Part shown: positions 15,386 through 23,392 of the stretch, in pieces
Position numbering within the stretch: the stretch's first letter is position 1
How the letters are laid out: each line of letters starts with the position of its first letter
From: an uncultured Parvularcula sp.
Lineage (GTDB): Bacteria; Pseudomonadota; Alphaproteobacteria; Caulobacterales; Parvularculaceae
Length of the DNA stretch: 35,742 nt
NCBI GenBank assembly: GCA_937919225.1
Contig: CALFRH010000151.1
Span: 1-35,742, forward strand
Reading direction: 5' to 3'
Notes under the pieces: generated by a model
Database searches by the model: none
What the model was told of the DNA's origin: nothing
Seen by the model: the letters and a program-made list of their open reading frames with translations, nothing else
Made by a program: the position numbers and the translations under genes

Positions 15386-16318
15386 ATGTCCAACACAACC
15401 TCCTCCCAACCCCTCGATGATGTCCTCCTCGCCATGGATGTGGTGGATACGCTGCGTCACCAGGAGGACATCCTTGCCCGCGAACTGGATGCCAGTGCGC
15501 GTAAGGATAAACTCATCCGCCGCCTGAGGGAGATTTATGACGCCCAAGGTATAAAGGTGCCGGACCATGTTCTGGAGGAGGGGGTAAAGGCCCTTGAGGA
15601 ACAGCGGTTCGTCTATACGCCGCCCAAACCCTCTCTCTCCGTCGCGCTTGCAAAGGCCTATATTGCCCGCGACCGTTGGATAAAGCCCGTGGCGGGCGTC
15701 ATTGCTGCCCTGATTGTCGCTCTGGGCGGTTACCAGTTTGGCATTGCTGGACCTGCCAAGGCCCGGGCAGCGGCAGAACGGGTCCAACTGACAGAAACCC
15801 TGCCCGCCGACCTTGAACGCCTTCGCCAGGCGATTGAAACGTCAACGGAGGACCGACAGGCACTGATCCTTGCGGAGACCTTTTACCAAGATGGCATAGC
15901 GGCGGTGGCGGGCGAAAAGGCTCGGGACGCGCGTGCGGCGGTGAAAGACCTTGAGCAGCTGCAAACCGACCTGGCGCTTCGGTACGAGGTGACCATCGTC
16001 TCCCGCCCTGGGGAACAGTCTGGTGTCTACCGTATCCCCGATAATGTGCCCGGCGGTCGGAACTATTACCTTATCGTTGAGGCCATCGGCCCGCGAGGGA
16101 ACGCTCTGCCCGTGACTATTCGCAGTGAGGAAGATCAAGCCACGAAACGCGTCACCCGTTGGGGACAGCGCGTTCCAGAAGCTGTTTACAATCAGGTGCG
16201 CGCTGACAAACAAGACGACCAGATCGTGCAAGATGCGGTGATTGGGCTCAAGCAGCCGGGCCAGCTTGAACCGCTGTACACAGTGGAAACCCTCGGCGGC
16301 GCAATTCTGGAATGGTAG
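15386..16318 (+). CDS. Single-pass membrane protein, DUF6384-like (triad gene 2)
   Basis: A 310-residue protein. The ATG at 15386 was chosen because the earlier in-frame ATG (15362) lies inside a palindromic repeat. Residues 1-95 are a charged helical region starting QPLDDVLLAMDVVDTLRHQE, with DKLIRRLREIYDAQGIKVPD. One membrane segment lies at about 100-120 (IKPVAGVIAALIVALGGYQF). A coiled-coil helix (122-195) follows, then a beta-rich C-terminal domain (200-310) with GVYRIPDNVPGGRNYYLIVEA. I recall this N-terminal pattern as DUF6384, from memory only. Gene 3 follows after 15 bases. A membrane anchor for the other two proteins is a reasonable guess, not shown. Confidence 0.7.
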   Translation: MSNTTSSQPLDDVLLAMDVVDTLRHQEDILARELDASARKDKLIRRLREIYDAQGIKVPDHVLEEGVKALEEQRFVYTPPKPSLSVALAKAYIARDRWIKPVAGVIAALIVALGGYQFGIAGPAKARAAAERVQLTETLPADLERLRQAIETSTEDRQALILAETFYQDGIAAVAGEKARDARAAVKDLEQLQTDLALRYEVTIVSRPGEQSGVYRIPDNVPGGRNYYLIVEAIGPRGNALPVTIRSEEDQATKRVTRWGQRVPEAVYNQVRADKQDDQIVQDAVIGLKQPGQLEPLYTVETLGGAILEW

Positions 16319-16333
16319 GGGGCATAAGGAAAG

Positions 16334-17869
16334 ATGGGTAAGAAAAAGAAATATATTGACGGCCCAGATGTGTTACTTCGCTTTGATGAAGAGATTGCTG
16401 ATGTCCGCGCCGCCCTGCGTGACGCCATGGATGAGGCGGAGGAGACCGACGCACAGCGGGCTGCCCTCCAAGATGAGCAACTGACCCTCTATCGGGCCTT
16501 GGCGGAGATTCGTCTCGATCTCATGCGGCGTGACGATATGCGTGATGATCTTGACCGCCTGCACCAAGAGGCCGTCTCCCTTATTGATCAGCATGAGGCC
16601 TATGTCCAAGGGGAGCGCGAGGCGCTTGTGGTGGCCGCTACCGAGATTGAGACGTTGGAAGAGCGACGGCGTACGCTGCAGACGGACCATGAGGCGGCTG
16701 TTGAGGCCTATGACGAGAAGGTCACCGCCGTTGAGACGGCGTTGCGGGATGACCCAGCCTATAAGGCTGCGGAGATCGCCAACGAAGAAATGGCCGCGAT
16801 GGCGGCCCGGGCCACGCAGAAGCGTGAGTTGGCAGAGGCTGACGCCGCGGAGAAGGGAGCGGCGTATCGTGAGGATCCGCTTTTCTCTTACCTTTGGGCG
16901 CGCCGGTTCCGCACCCCTCAGTATAAGGCGCTGCCGTTTTTTCGTACCCTCGACAATTGGGTGGCGGGGTTGTGCGACTATGATCAGCATTATTTGAACT
17001 ATGATCGGCTTACTCAGTTACCTGAACGGCTCGCCACCCATGCGGAGCGCATTGAGGAAAAAGCCGCGCAAACCCAGGAGGCCTTAGAAGCGCTTGAAGA
17101 AGAGGCTTTGGTGGAGGCGGGAGCGGCGGCTCTGGGTCAGAGGGCGCAGGATCTGCTGGAAAAGTTAACGCAGATTGATGCCAATATGGACAATGCGGAG
17201 GACCATCATCGCGCGGTGGCTTTGCGCCATGAAGCGGCCCTGACCGCCGAGGAGGGGCCGGCGGTCAAGGCACGGCGCCTGTTGGAGGACGGGCTTAAGC
17301 GCCTTAGCTTTCCTGACCTCCGTGCCCTTGCAGCGGAGACGGTGGGTCAAGACGATGATCAGCTGGTTGATGAATTGGTGCGCCTTAAGGCCGAAGAAAC
17401 CGTGCTTGGCCAAGAGGCGCGGCAAACCCTTCGCCGCCCTAAGACCCTGCGAGAGGATTTGGGGAAACTCGAAAAACTCCGCCAGCTGTTTAAAAAAGAA
17501 CGATTTGATAGTCCCTATGCCCGGTTTCGCCGAAGTCAGTTCGAAGACCTTTACTATCGCTTTATTCGGGGGTCGGTGAGTGTACAGAATGCCCTGTCTA
17601 CCCTTCGCAAAGGGGTGAGGCGGGCCAAAGGCCATAATGGGTTTGGGGGGCGTCGGCGGGCTCAGAGCAACGGCATGCCGGGCGTTTTTCAAGATATTCT
17701 ATGGGATGTCGCGGTGGAGGCCACCCGCGCCTCTCGCCGGGGCGGCTTTAATGGCCCCATTGGCGGGTCGTCGGGACGGTCTTATGGCGGGCGACCCTAT
17801 CGCCGCCGGGCCCCTTCGCCCCGCCCCCGCCGGTCGTCCGGTGGATTTCGAACGGGCGGGGGTTTTTGA
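16334..17869 (+). CDS. Long coiled-coil protein with Gly/Arg-rich tail (triad gene 3)
   Basis: A 511-residue protein with no signal peptide. Residues 15-180 and about 230-310 are rich in Glu, Ala, Arg and Leu with coiled-coil spacing. Between them is a distinctive aromatic block, DPLFSYLWARRFRTPQYKAL, then FFRTLDNWVAGLCDYDQHYL and NYDRLTQLPERLATHAERIE, which is unlikely to be simple coiled coil and may be the functional core. A second basic helical block (KLRQLFKKERFDSPYARFRR) precedes a disordered tail of Gly, Arg, Ser and Pro ending GGFRTGGGF, similar in composition to RNA-binding or phase-separating tails. AAGGA stands just before the ATG. It ends 30 bp before a palindromic repeat. Function unknown. 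Confidence 0.7.
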   Translation: MGKKKKYIDGPDVLLRFDEEIADVRAALRDAMDEAEETDAQRAALQDEQLTLYRALAEIRLDLMRRDDMRDDLDRLHQEAVSLIDQHEAYVQGEREALVVAATEIETLEERRRTLQTDHEAAVEAYDEKVTAVETALRDDPAYKAAEIANEEMAAMAARATQKRELAEADAAEKGAAYREDPLFSYLWARRFRTPQYKALPFFRTLDNWVAGLCDYDQHYLNYDRLTQLPERLATHAERIEEKAAQTQEALEALEEEALVEAGAAALGQRAQDLLEKLTQIDANMDNAEDHHRAVALRHEAALTAEEGPAVKARRLLEDGLKRLSFPDLRALAAETVGQDDDQLVDELVRLKAEETVLGQEARQTLRRPKTLREDLGKLEKLRQLFKKERFDSPYARFRRSQFEDLYYRFIRGSVSVQNALSTLRKGVRRAKGHNGFGGRRRAQSNGMPGVFQDILWDVAVEATRASRRGGFNGPIGGSSGRSYGGRPYRRRAPSPRPRRSSGGFRTGGGF

Positions 17870-17898
17870 GGGGGGCTGGCGTTCCGTTCGAGCGCGTT

Positions 17899-17978
17899 CC
17901 TCGCCCTTCGAGACGACCTCATCCTGAGGAGCCGCCGCAGGGCGGCGTCTCGAAGGACGAGGTCTCCTCAGGGTGAGG
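17899..17978. repeat. REP-like palindrome, family A copy 2
   Basis: Inverted arms CCTCGCCCTTCGAGACG (17899-17915) and CGTCTCGAAGGACGAGG (17946-17962) interleave with a second pair, CCTCATCCTGAGGAG (17917-17931) and CTCCTCAGGGTGAGG (17964-17978, one mismatch). A GCCGCC/GGCGGC hairpin sits in the middle. The 22 bases at 17941-17962 recur exactly at 5791-5812. It lies between the convergent triad gene 3 and proA. Confidence 0.85.
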
Positions 17979-18001
17979 AAAGCTCACATCAAGGTCGGCC
18001 T

Positions 18002-19261
18002 CTAAGGCCGTATCTGCCCCTCTCCGTGCACCACATACTTAAATGTGGTGAGTTGCTCGGCGCCGACGGGACCGCGCGCATGGAGGCGGCCGGTGGCGAT
18101 GCCAATTTCCGCGCCCATGCCAAACTCGCCCCCATCGGCGAATTGGGTGGAGGCATTGTGCATCACGATGGCGCTATCCACTTGGGCCAAGAAATAAGCC
18201 GCGGTGGCTTCATTCTGGGTGAGGATGCTTTCGGTGTGCCCCGACCCATGCTCCCGGATGTGGGCGATGGCGCCTTCGACACCATCTACGATGGCGAGGC
18301 TGATGATTGGGGCGAGATATTCCGTTTTCCAATCATCATCGGTTGCCGTTTCGAGCCCGTCCTGGAGTGCGCGCGCGGCCGCATCGGCGCGGATAGTGCA
18401 TCCGGCGTCCATCAAGGCGCTTGCGACCATGGTTGCAATGTGTTCAGCTCGCGCTCTATCTTTCAGCACTGTCTCCGCGGCACCGCAGACCCCTGGCCGT
18501 CGCATTTTCGCGTTGACGGTGATCTCCGTGGCGACGGTATCATCGGCCTCGGCGTCCACATAGATGTGGCATAGCCCTTCAAGGTGGCCGATCACCGGCA
18601 CGCGCGCTTCGGTTTGGACCCGTTCCACAAGGGAGCGACCGCCTCGCGGCACCACCACGTCAATGGTGCCATGGGCGCCGGACAGCATCGCGCCGACCGC
18701 AGCGCGGTCCGCGGTGGGCACCACTTGGGCCGTCCCCTCGGGCAGGCCGGCTGCCGTAAAGGCGTCGGCCATGAGATCCCCTAGGGCCTTTGAGGTGTGA
18801 AGGCTGTCGGACCCAGGCCGCAGGATCGCGGCGTTGCCGGATTTTACACACAAGGCGGCGGCGTCGACGGTCACCAATGGGCGTGCCTCATAAATGATGG
18901 CAATGACGCCGATAGGCGTCCGTACCCGTCCAATCTTTAGACCGTTCGGTTGCGTCCACTCGGCGATTGTCGCCCCGACAGGATCCTCGAGCGCGGCCAC
19001 AGCGCGCAAGCCCTCGGCCGCCCCGTCCAATCGGGGCCCATCGAGGGCAAGGCGGTCCTTAAGCGCATCGCTAAGGTGGGCGCCGGCCTCTAGATCCTTG
19101 TCATTGGCGGCCAGCACCATGTCTTTATTGGCTTCAATAGCGTCCGCCAGTTTTTCAATGGCGGCTTTCCGGACGGTTGCCGGGAGGGGGGCCAACGCAA
19201 CACCCGCAGCACGGGCGCGGGCGCCCATGGCGTTCACAATGTCAGCGACAGTTTCTGTCAT
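18002..19261 (-). CDS. proA: Gamma-glutamyl phosphate reductase
   Basis: A 419-residue NADPH-dependent enzyme of proline synthesis. It reduces gamma-glutamyl phosphate to glutamate-5-semialdehyde. The aldehyde-dehydrogenase fold shows the cofactor region IAIIYEARPLVTVDAAALCVKSGNA and the catalytic cysteine in MRRPGVCGAAE. The C-terminal block ending TTFKYVVHGEGQIR is typical. The ATG overlaps the stop of proB in an ATGA arrangement (19258-19261), so the two are translationally coupled. Length is normal. Confidence 0.97.
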   Translation of the reverse strand: MTETVADIVNAMGARARAAGVALAPLPATVRKAAIEKLADAIEANKDMVLAANDKDLEAGAHLSDALKDRLALDGPRLDGAAEGLRAVAALEDPVGATIAEWTQPNGLKIGRVRTPIGVIAIIYEARPLVTVDAAALCVKSGNAAILRPGSDSLHTSKALGDLMADAFTAAGLPEGTAQVVPTADRAAVGAMLSGAHGTIDVVVPRGGRSLVERVQTEARVPVIGHLEGLCHIYVDAEADDTVATEITVNAKMRRPGVCGAAETVLKDRARAEHIATMVASALMDAGCTIRADAAARALQDGLETATDDDWKTEYLAPIISLAIVDGVEGAIAHIREHGSGHTESILTQNEATAAYFLAQVDSAIVMHNASTQFADGGEFGMGAEIGIATGRLHARGPVGAEQLTTFKYVVHGEGQIRP

Positions 19262-20361
19262 TTTCCATCCTCCAGTACAAAATCATCTCGGTGGATCACC
19301 AGCTTGGCAGACCCGTCCTCTATCGACCGGGCATCGGTGCGGGCAAGGCCAAAACCGATCCCAATGCCACCGCTTTGGATGCGCACCACATCGCCCACAA
19401 TAAAGGGGGCTTCAACCTGTTCTATGCCAACAGCTAATAAGCTTTTGCCTGCTTTCAATGCGGCGGCGGCCCCCTCATCCACCTCGATGGCGCCTCCTTG
19501 GGGGTTGAGCCCCTCGAGCCAACGGCGCCGGGCGGGCGCGCGGGCTTTGCTCGGCAGGCAGAGGGTCGCGTGTTTGGTGCCGTCTGCCACGGCCTCAAGG
19601 GCGCGGGCGCCGACGCCACTGGCAATAAGGGTGTGCGTGCCCCATGCTCCGGCTAGCTGGGCAGCGTCGAGTTTGCTGGCCATGCCCCCTGTTCCCACGG
19701 ACGAGGCAGGGCCAAGACTTTGGCGATCCCAGCTCGAGAGTGCCTCGGCTGTCAGGCACGGAATATGCTCCGCATCGCCATGTTCGAAGGGATTTTTCGT
19801 ATAAAGACCATCTGTGTCGGTAAAGAGGATGAGAAGATCGGCGCCAATGATTCCCGCCGTCATGGCGGCTAGGCGATCATTGTCACCATAACGCAGCTCG
19901 TCCGTCGCCACCGTATCATTCTCGTTGATGACAGGGACCGCGCCGGTCGACATCAATGTGCGCATGGCAGCGCGCGCATTCAGATACCGTCGCCGGGTGC
20001 CCGTAATGTCAGGCGTCAGCAGCACCTGGGCTGCTGTTAAGCCGACATCGCGCAAGGCATCCTCCCAAAGTCGTAAGAGACGAATTTGCCCCACCGCAGA
20101 CAGCGCCTGGCGGTCGGCCAGGCTATTGCCCATTTCGGGCAGACCTGGGCGGCCCAAGGCAACAGCGCCGGAGGAGACAAGGCACACCTCGCCCCCCTTA
20201 TCGATGAGAGACCGGACATCCGCGGCGAGGCCGGGAAGGTCGGCACCCTCCTTCCCAGGTGGCGGCGCCAAAAGCGATGAGCCGACCTTCACCACGACGC
20301 GGCGGGCGTTGCGCGCCGCGTCGGCGGCATTCGCAGGGGAAAAGGCTGACGCTTGAGACAT
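19258..20361 (-). CDS. proB: Glutamate 5-kinase
   Basis: A 367-residue kinase that phosphorylates glutamate, the first and usually proline-inhibited step of proline synthesis. The amino-acid kinase domain begins RRVVVKVGSSLLAPP, with VSSGAVALGR, PVINENDTVATDELRYGDND and LFTDTDGLYTKNP. A C-terminal PUA domain covers about the last 75 residues (AIEVDEGAAAALKAGKSLLA). The start at 20361 gives the family's usual N-terminus; 19 more codons are open upstream but unlike the family. No good ribosome-binding site is seen before it. First gene of proB-proA and divergent from glnK. Confidence 0.95.
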   Translation of the reverse strand: MSQASAFSPANAADAARNARRVVVKVGSSLLAPPPGKEGADLPGLAADVRSLIDKGGEVCLVSSGAVALGRPGLPEMGNSLADRQALSAVGQIRLLRLWEDALRDVGLTAAQVLLTPDITGTRRRYLNARAAMRTLMSTGAVPVINENDTVATDELRYGDNDRLAAMTAGIIGADLLILFTDTDGLYTKNPFEHGDAEHIPCLTAEALSSWDRQSLGPASSVGTGGMASKLDAAQLAGAWGTHTLIASGVGARALEAVADGTKHATLCLPSKARAPARRRWLEGLNPQGGAIEVDEGAAAALKAGKSLLAVGIEQVEAPFIVGDVVRIQSGGIGIGFGLARTDARSIEDGSAKLVIHRDDFVLEDGK

Positions 20362-20469
20362 TGGAGTGATGACCGTCCTGGAAAAGAGTGCGCCCCTTAC
20401 ACGACAAAGCGGTCCCAAGGGTAGTCGGTCTGGGCAATAGAGCGTGATAGCGTGGCGAAGATAGAATGC

Positions 20470-20561
20470 TGCAATTTAGCAACACTTTTTGCTATAATCA
20501 TTGAAGTTGCAGCTTCTTTGTCATATTTCTGCAATAGACAGGTTGCATTGCAACATAATGC
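20470..20561 (+). promoter_or_regulatory. glnK promoter region with clustered TTGCA/TGCAA motifs
   Basis: An extended -10 element TGCTATAAT lies at 20490-20498; the -35 position is weak. TGCAA or TTGCA occurs at 20470-20474, 20507-20511, 20530-20534, 20543-20547 and 20548-20553, and GCATT (20545-20549) with AATGC (20557-20561) forms a small inverted repeat. The cluster suggests a regulator site; none is assigned. No sigma-54 promoter of the GG-N10-GC type was found. Confidence 0.4.
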
Positions 20562-20596
20562 GCGATTATCGTCCACAAGCGAAAAGCGGAGGCGAT

Positions 20597-20935
20597 ATGA
20601 AGCTCATCACTGCCATCATCACCCCTCAGAAACTGGATGATGTGCGCCAAGCCCTATCCGGACTGTCGGTGACCGGCCTGACGGCGACCGATGTTCGTGG
20701 GTTCGGCCGACAAAAGGGTCATCGCGAGGTTTATCGCGGCGCTGAATATGAGGTTCAGTTCACGCCGAAGGTGAAGGTGGAGGTCGCTGTCCCTTCGGCC
20801 CTGGCGGATCGGGTGGTGGAAGTTCTCGTAGAAGCTGCGAACACGGATCGGATTGGCGCGGGGAAAATCTTTGTGCAATCGATCGAGACGGCGGTGCGTA
20901 TCCGCACGGGCGAACAAGGCGAACAAGCGCTCTGA
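20597..20935 (+). CDS. glnK: Nitrogen regulatory protein PII (GlnK/GlnB)
   Basis: A 112-residue PII signal protein that senses 2-oxoglutarate, ATP/ADP and, through uridylylation, glutamine. The T-loop reads RGFGRQKGHREVYRGAEYEV, with the modifiable tyrosine exactly at position 51. The B-loop and C-terminal parts (RIGAGKIFVQSIETAVRIRTGE) are complete. GGAGG lies six bases before the ATG at 20597; the frame is open upstream but that segment is promoter DNA. amtB follows after 32 bp, the usual glnK-amtB pair in which GlnK plugs the ammonium channel, so GlnK is favoured over GlnB. Confidence 0.95.
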   Translation: MKLITAIITPQKLDDVRQALSGLSVTGLTATDVRGFGRQKGHREVYRGAEYEVQFTPKVKVEVAVPSALADRVVEVLVEAANTDRIGAGKIFVQSIETAVRIRTGEQGEQAL

Positions 20936-20967
20936 TCTATTAGGGCTGGCCTCAAGGAATATTATTT

Positions 20968-22350
20968 ATGATTAAACGACAAATGACGAAAGCCGTAGCA
21001 ATGACGGCCTGTGTTATCGGTGTCGGTGTTGCGCCTGCGTTGGCTCAACCGGATGCTGAGGTTCAGTACATCTTCAATAGTCTGATGTTTCTCATCGGCG
21101 GCTTCCTTGTCATGTTTATGGCAGCAGGTTTCTGCATGCTGGAGGCCGGCCTTGTCCGGTCAAAGAATGTCGCGGACATTTGCTTAAAGAACATCTCCCT
21201 CTACGCCCTAGCCGGCATTATGTATTATGTCGTTGGCTACAATCTTATGTATGCGGATGTTGGGGACTTCATCGGCGCCTTCTCGATTTGGGGGCCTGGT
21301 GAGCTTTATGATAGCGAGATCGCGCCGGAGGCGGGCGGGTATGCGTCGGCTTCGGACTGGTTCTTCCAGATGGTATTCGTTGCAACCGCCGCATCTATCG
21401 TGTCGGGCGCCGTGGCGGAGCGCGTAAAGCTCTTCTCTTTCCTTATTTTCGTGGTGATCCTCACCGGGCTGATCTATCCCATCCAGGGCGCCTGGAAATG
21501 GGGTGGCGGCTTCCTCGACCAAAATGGGTTCTTGGATTTTGCGGGCTCTACGATTGTGCACTCCGTTGGTGGCTGGGCAGCGCTTGTCGGTGTGTTGATG
21601 ATTGGGCCACGGACAGGCAAATATGGCGATGGGGGTCGGGTGATGCCGATGCCGGGGTCGAGCCTTCCCCTTGCCACCTTGGGCACCTTTGTTCTGTGGC
21701 TTGGATGGTTTGGCTTTAACGGCGCATCGCAGCTGGCTCTTGGAACAGCGGGAGATGCGACCGCGATTTCGCAGATCTTCGCTAATACCAATATGGCTGC
21801 TGCGGGCGGTGTGGTGGCGGCACTGATCCTCACCAAAGCGCTCTACCGTAAAGTTGACCTCACCATGGTGCTAAACGGTGCGCTGGCGGGGCTAGTGTCG
21901 ATCACGGCTGAGCCGCTCACCCCCAATATTGGCGAGGCGATCCTTATCGGGGCAACCGGTTCGGTGCTTGTCACTTTAGCCATCCCAATGCTGGATAAGT
22001 TTAAAATTGACGACGTAGTAGGCGCCATCCCGGTGCACCTGGTTGCTGGTATCTTTGGCACGCTGGTTGTGCCCGTCACGAATGATGATGCCAGCTTCGT
22101 TACGCAGCTTGTGGGCGTTGTCTGTGTCGCGGCGTGGGTTATTCCGACCAGCGCCATTGCGTGGGCGGTTCTCAAGTTCACCCTCGGCATTCGTCTGTCA
22201 CCTGAGGAAGAGTTGGCAGGGGGCGATGTCAGTGAGCTGGGCCTTGAGGCCTATCCTGAGTTTGTCGATCGGACGGCCGCTGCCAGCTATGGCGCTGCCG
22301 CCACGGCGGCTCCCGCATCAGGGGAGCGTGTTGCGAGTGGGACAGCTTAG
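20968..22350 (+). CDS. amtB: Ammonium transporter AmtB
   Basis: A 460-residue inner-membrane ammonium channel. An N-terminal signal-like segment (ending APALAQP) precedes about eleven membrane helices. The pore twin histidines are seen as H198 in STIVHSVGG and H357 in AIPVHLVAG. The FMAAGFCMLEAGLVRSKN block of helix 1-2 and FVLWLGWFGFNG are typical. The C-terminal tail after SPEEELAGGDVSELGLEAYPE has an Ala-rich extension. AAGGA lies nine bases before the ATG. Expression together with GlnK allows closure of the channel when nitrogen is plentiful. Confidence 0.97.
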   Translation: MIKRQMTKAVAMTACVIGVGVAPALAQPDAEVQYIFNSLMFLIGGFLVMFMAAGFCMLEAGLVRSKNVADICLKNISLYALAGIMYYVVGYNLMYADVGDFIGAFSIWGPGELYDSEIAPEAGGYASASDWFFQMVFVATAASIVSGAVAERVKLFSFLIFVVILTGLIYPIQGAWKWGGGFLDQNGFLDFAGSTIVHSVGGWAALVGVLMIGPRTGKYGDGGRVMPMPGSSLPLATLGTFVLWLGWFGFNGASQLALGTAGDATAISQIFANTNMAAAGGVVAALILTKALYRKVDLTMVLNGALAGLVSITAEPLTPNIGEAILIGATGSVLVTLAIPMLDKFKIDDVVGAIPVHLVAGIFGTLVVPVTNDDASFVTQLVGVVCVAAWVIPTSAIAWAVLKFTLGIRLSPEEELAGGDVSELGLEAYPEFVDRTAAASYGAAATAAPASGERVASGTA

Positions 22351-22423
22351 GCTGTCTCACCTGAAGTTTCGTTAAGGGGCCGCGATCCAAAAGAAGAACC
22401 CCACAATAAAGCAAACGGGAGAG

Positions 22424-22436
22424 GCGTTCCGAACGC
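22424..22436. terminator. Small GCGTTC/GAACGC hairpin between amtB and the porin
   Basis: GCGTTC (22424-22429) and GAACGC (22431-22436) can pair, followed by a short T-containing stretch. It is weak and may only partly reduce transcription into the porin gene. Confidence 0.25.
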
Positions 22437-22469
22437 GTCATTTTATCTGGGAACTAAGGAGCAGGGTTA

Positions 22470-23174
22470 ATGCGAGTAAAAACTATCCTTATGGCGGCTG
22501 CGGCTGTTTCATCTATCGGTGTGGCTAATATTGGTACGGCAAGTGCTGGTGAGGCTTTTGAAGTCAGCGGCAATGTGGCGTTCACGACGGACTATCGCTT
22601 CCGCGGGATTTCGCTAAGCGACAACAACTTCGCTGTTCAAGGCGGCTTCGATGTGGGCCACTCATCTGGCCTCTATGTGGGAACATGGGCGTCGAATGTT
22701 GAGCTTGGTGATGGTCAGGGGTCTACAGAACTTGATCTTTATGGTGGCTACGCCGGCGAGGCTGGTGCCATCGGATATGATGTAGGTGTCATTCTCTACG
22801 CTTATCCTGAGTCGGACGATCTGAACTATTACGAATTATACGGTTCGATTTCCGGGACTGCCGGTCTTGTAGACCTCACAGCGGGCCTTGCCTACGTGCC
22901 TGAGCAAGACAATACAGGCGATGAAGACAACACGTACATCTATGCCTCGGCCGGTCTTCCTCTCGGCGAGTCACCATACTCTCTCGGCGCCCATATCGGC
23001 TATGAAGATGGCGCCTTCGGCGATGAGAAAATCGACTACTCCTTGAGTGTTGATAAGGCCTGCGAGGACTGGGGTATCGACCTTAGCCTCGCATGGATCG
23101 CCACTGAGAACACCGAAGGTGTTGGCGACGCTTCTGACGACGCAGTCGTCTTTACAGTGTCTAAGTCAATGTAA
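22470..23174 (+). CDS. TorF family putative porin
   Basis: A 234-residue outer-membrane protein with a signal peptide ending SAGEA. The N-terminus of the mature chain (FEVSGNVAFTTDYRFRGISLSDNNFAVQGGFDVGHSSGLYVGTWASNV) is characteristic of the TorF/Gcw-chp family. Alternating beta-strands continue to the end (ATENTEGVGDASDDAVVFTVSKSM). AAGGAG lies about nine bases before the ATG. This family is often found right after amtB in alphaproteobacteria, so a part in nitrogen-source uptake is plausible, but the substrate is not known. The protein is acidic. Confidence 0.85.
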   Translation: MRVKTILMAAAAVSSIGVANIGTASAGEAFEVSGNVAFTTDYRFRGISLSDNNFAVQGGFDVGHSSGLYVGTWASNVELGDGQGSTELDLYGGYAGEAGAIGYDVGVILYAYPESDDLNYYELYGSISGTAGLVDLTAGLAYVPEQDNTGDEDNTYIYASAGLPLGESPYSLGAHIGYEDGAFGDEKIDYSLSVDKACEDWGIDLSLAWIATENTEGVGDASDDAVVFTVSKSM

Positions 23175-23184
23175 AGACAATTGC

Positions 23185-23203
23185 CGCACCGCCAGGCGGT
23201 GCG
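23185..23203 (+). terminator. Hairpin after the porin gene
   Basis: CGCACCG (23185-23191) pairs with CGGTGCG (23197-23203) around CCAGG; CCATTTTGAT follows. It is probably the terminator of glnK-amtB-porin, though the T tract is short. Confidence 0.5.
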
Positions 23204-23221
23204 CCATTTTGATCTAAAACC

Positions 23222-23258
23222 ATAGCGCCTCGTAGACATTCTGTCTGCGGGGCGCTAT
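23222..23258. terminator. 17-bp stem hairpin before gltD
   Basis: The arm 23222-23238 pairs with 23242-23258 over 17 positions, two of them G-U, around loop TTC. The ends are ATAGCGCC and GGCGCTAT. It stands between the porin terminator and gltD. No T tract follows, so it may block read-through, protect RNA ends, or belong to a small RNA. Confidence 0.55.
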
Positions 23259-23392
23259 TGGTCTGCGGCTTTGGTAAGCGATGACGGCAAAGTGACCAAA
23301 GTCACGGGCGGTTGTCGGCAAAACGCAATAGAAAACGAAAAGGCCAAATAGGCACAAGATTTGTACGCGCCTGGTGGCGTAGAGTGTGATAT

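Noticed and set aside
20440-20596. Sigma-54 promoter for glnK
   Set aside because: No GG-N10-GC element was found. TGGCGAAGATAGAATGC has wrong spacing, and the site ending TTTTTGC lacks the GG.
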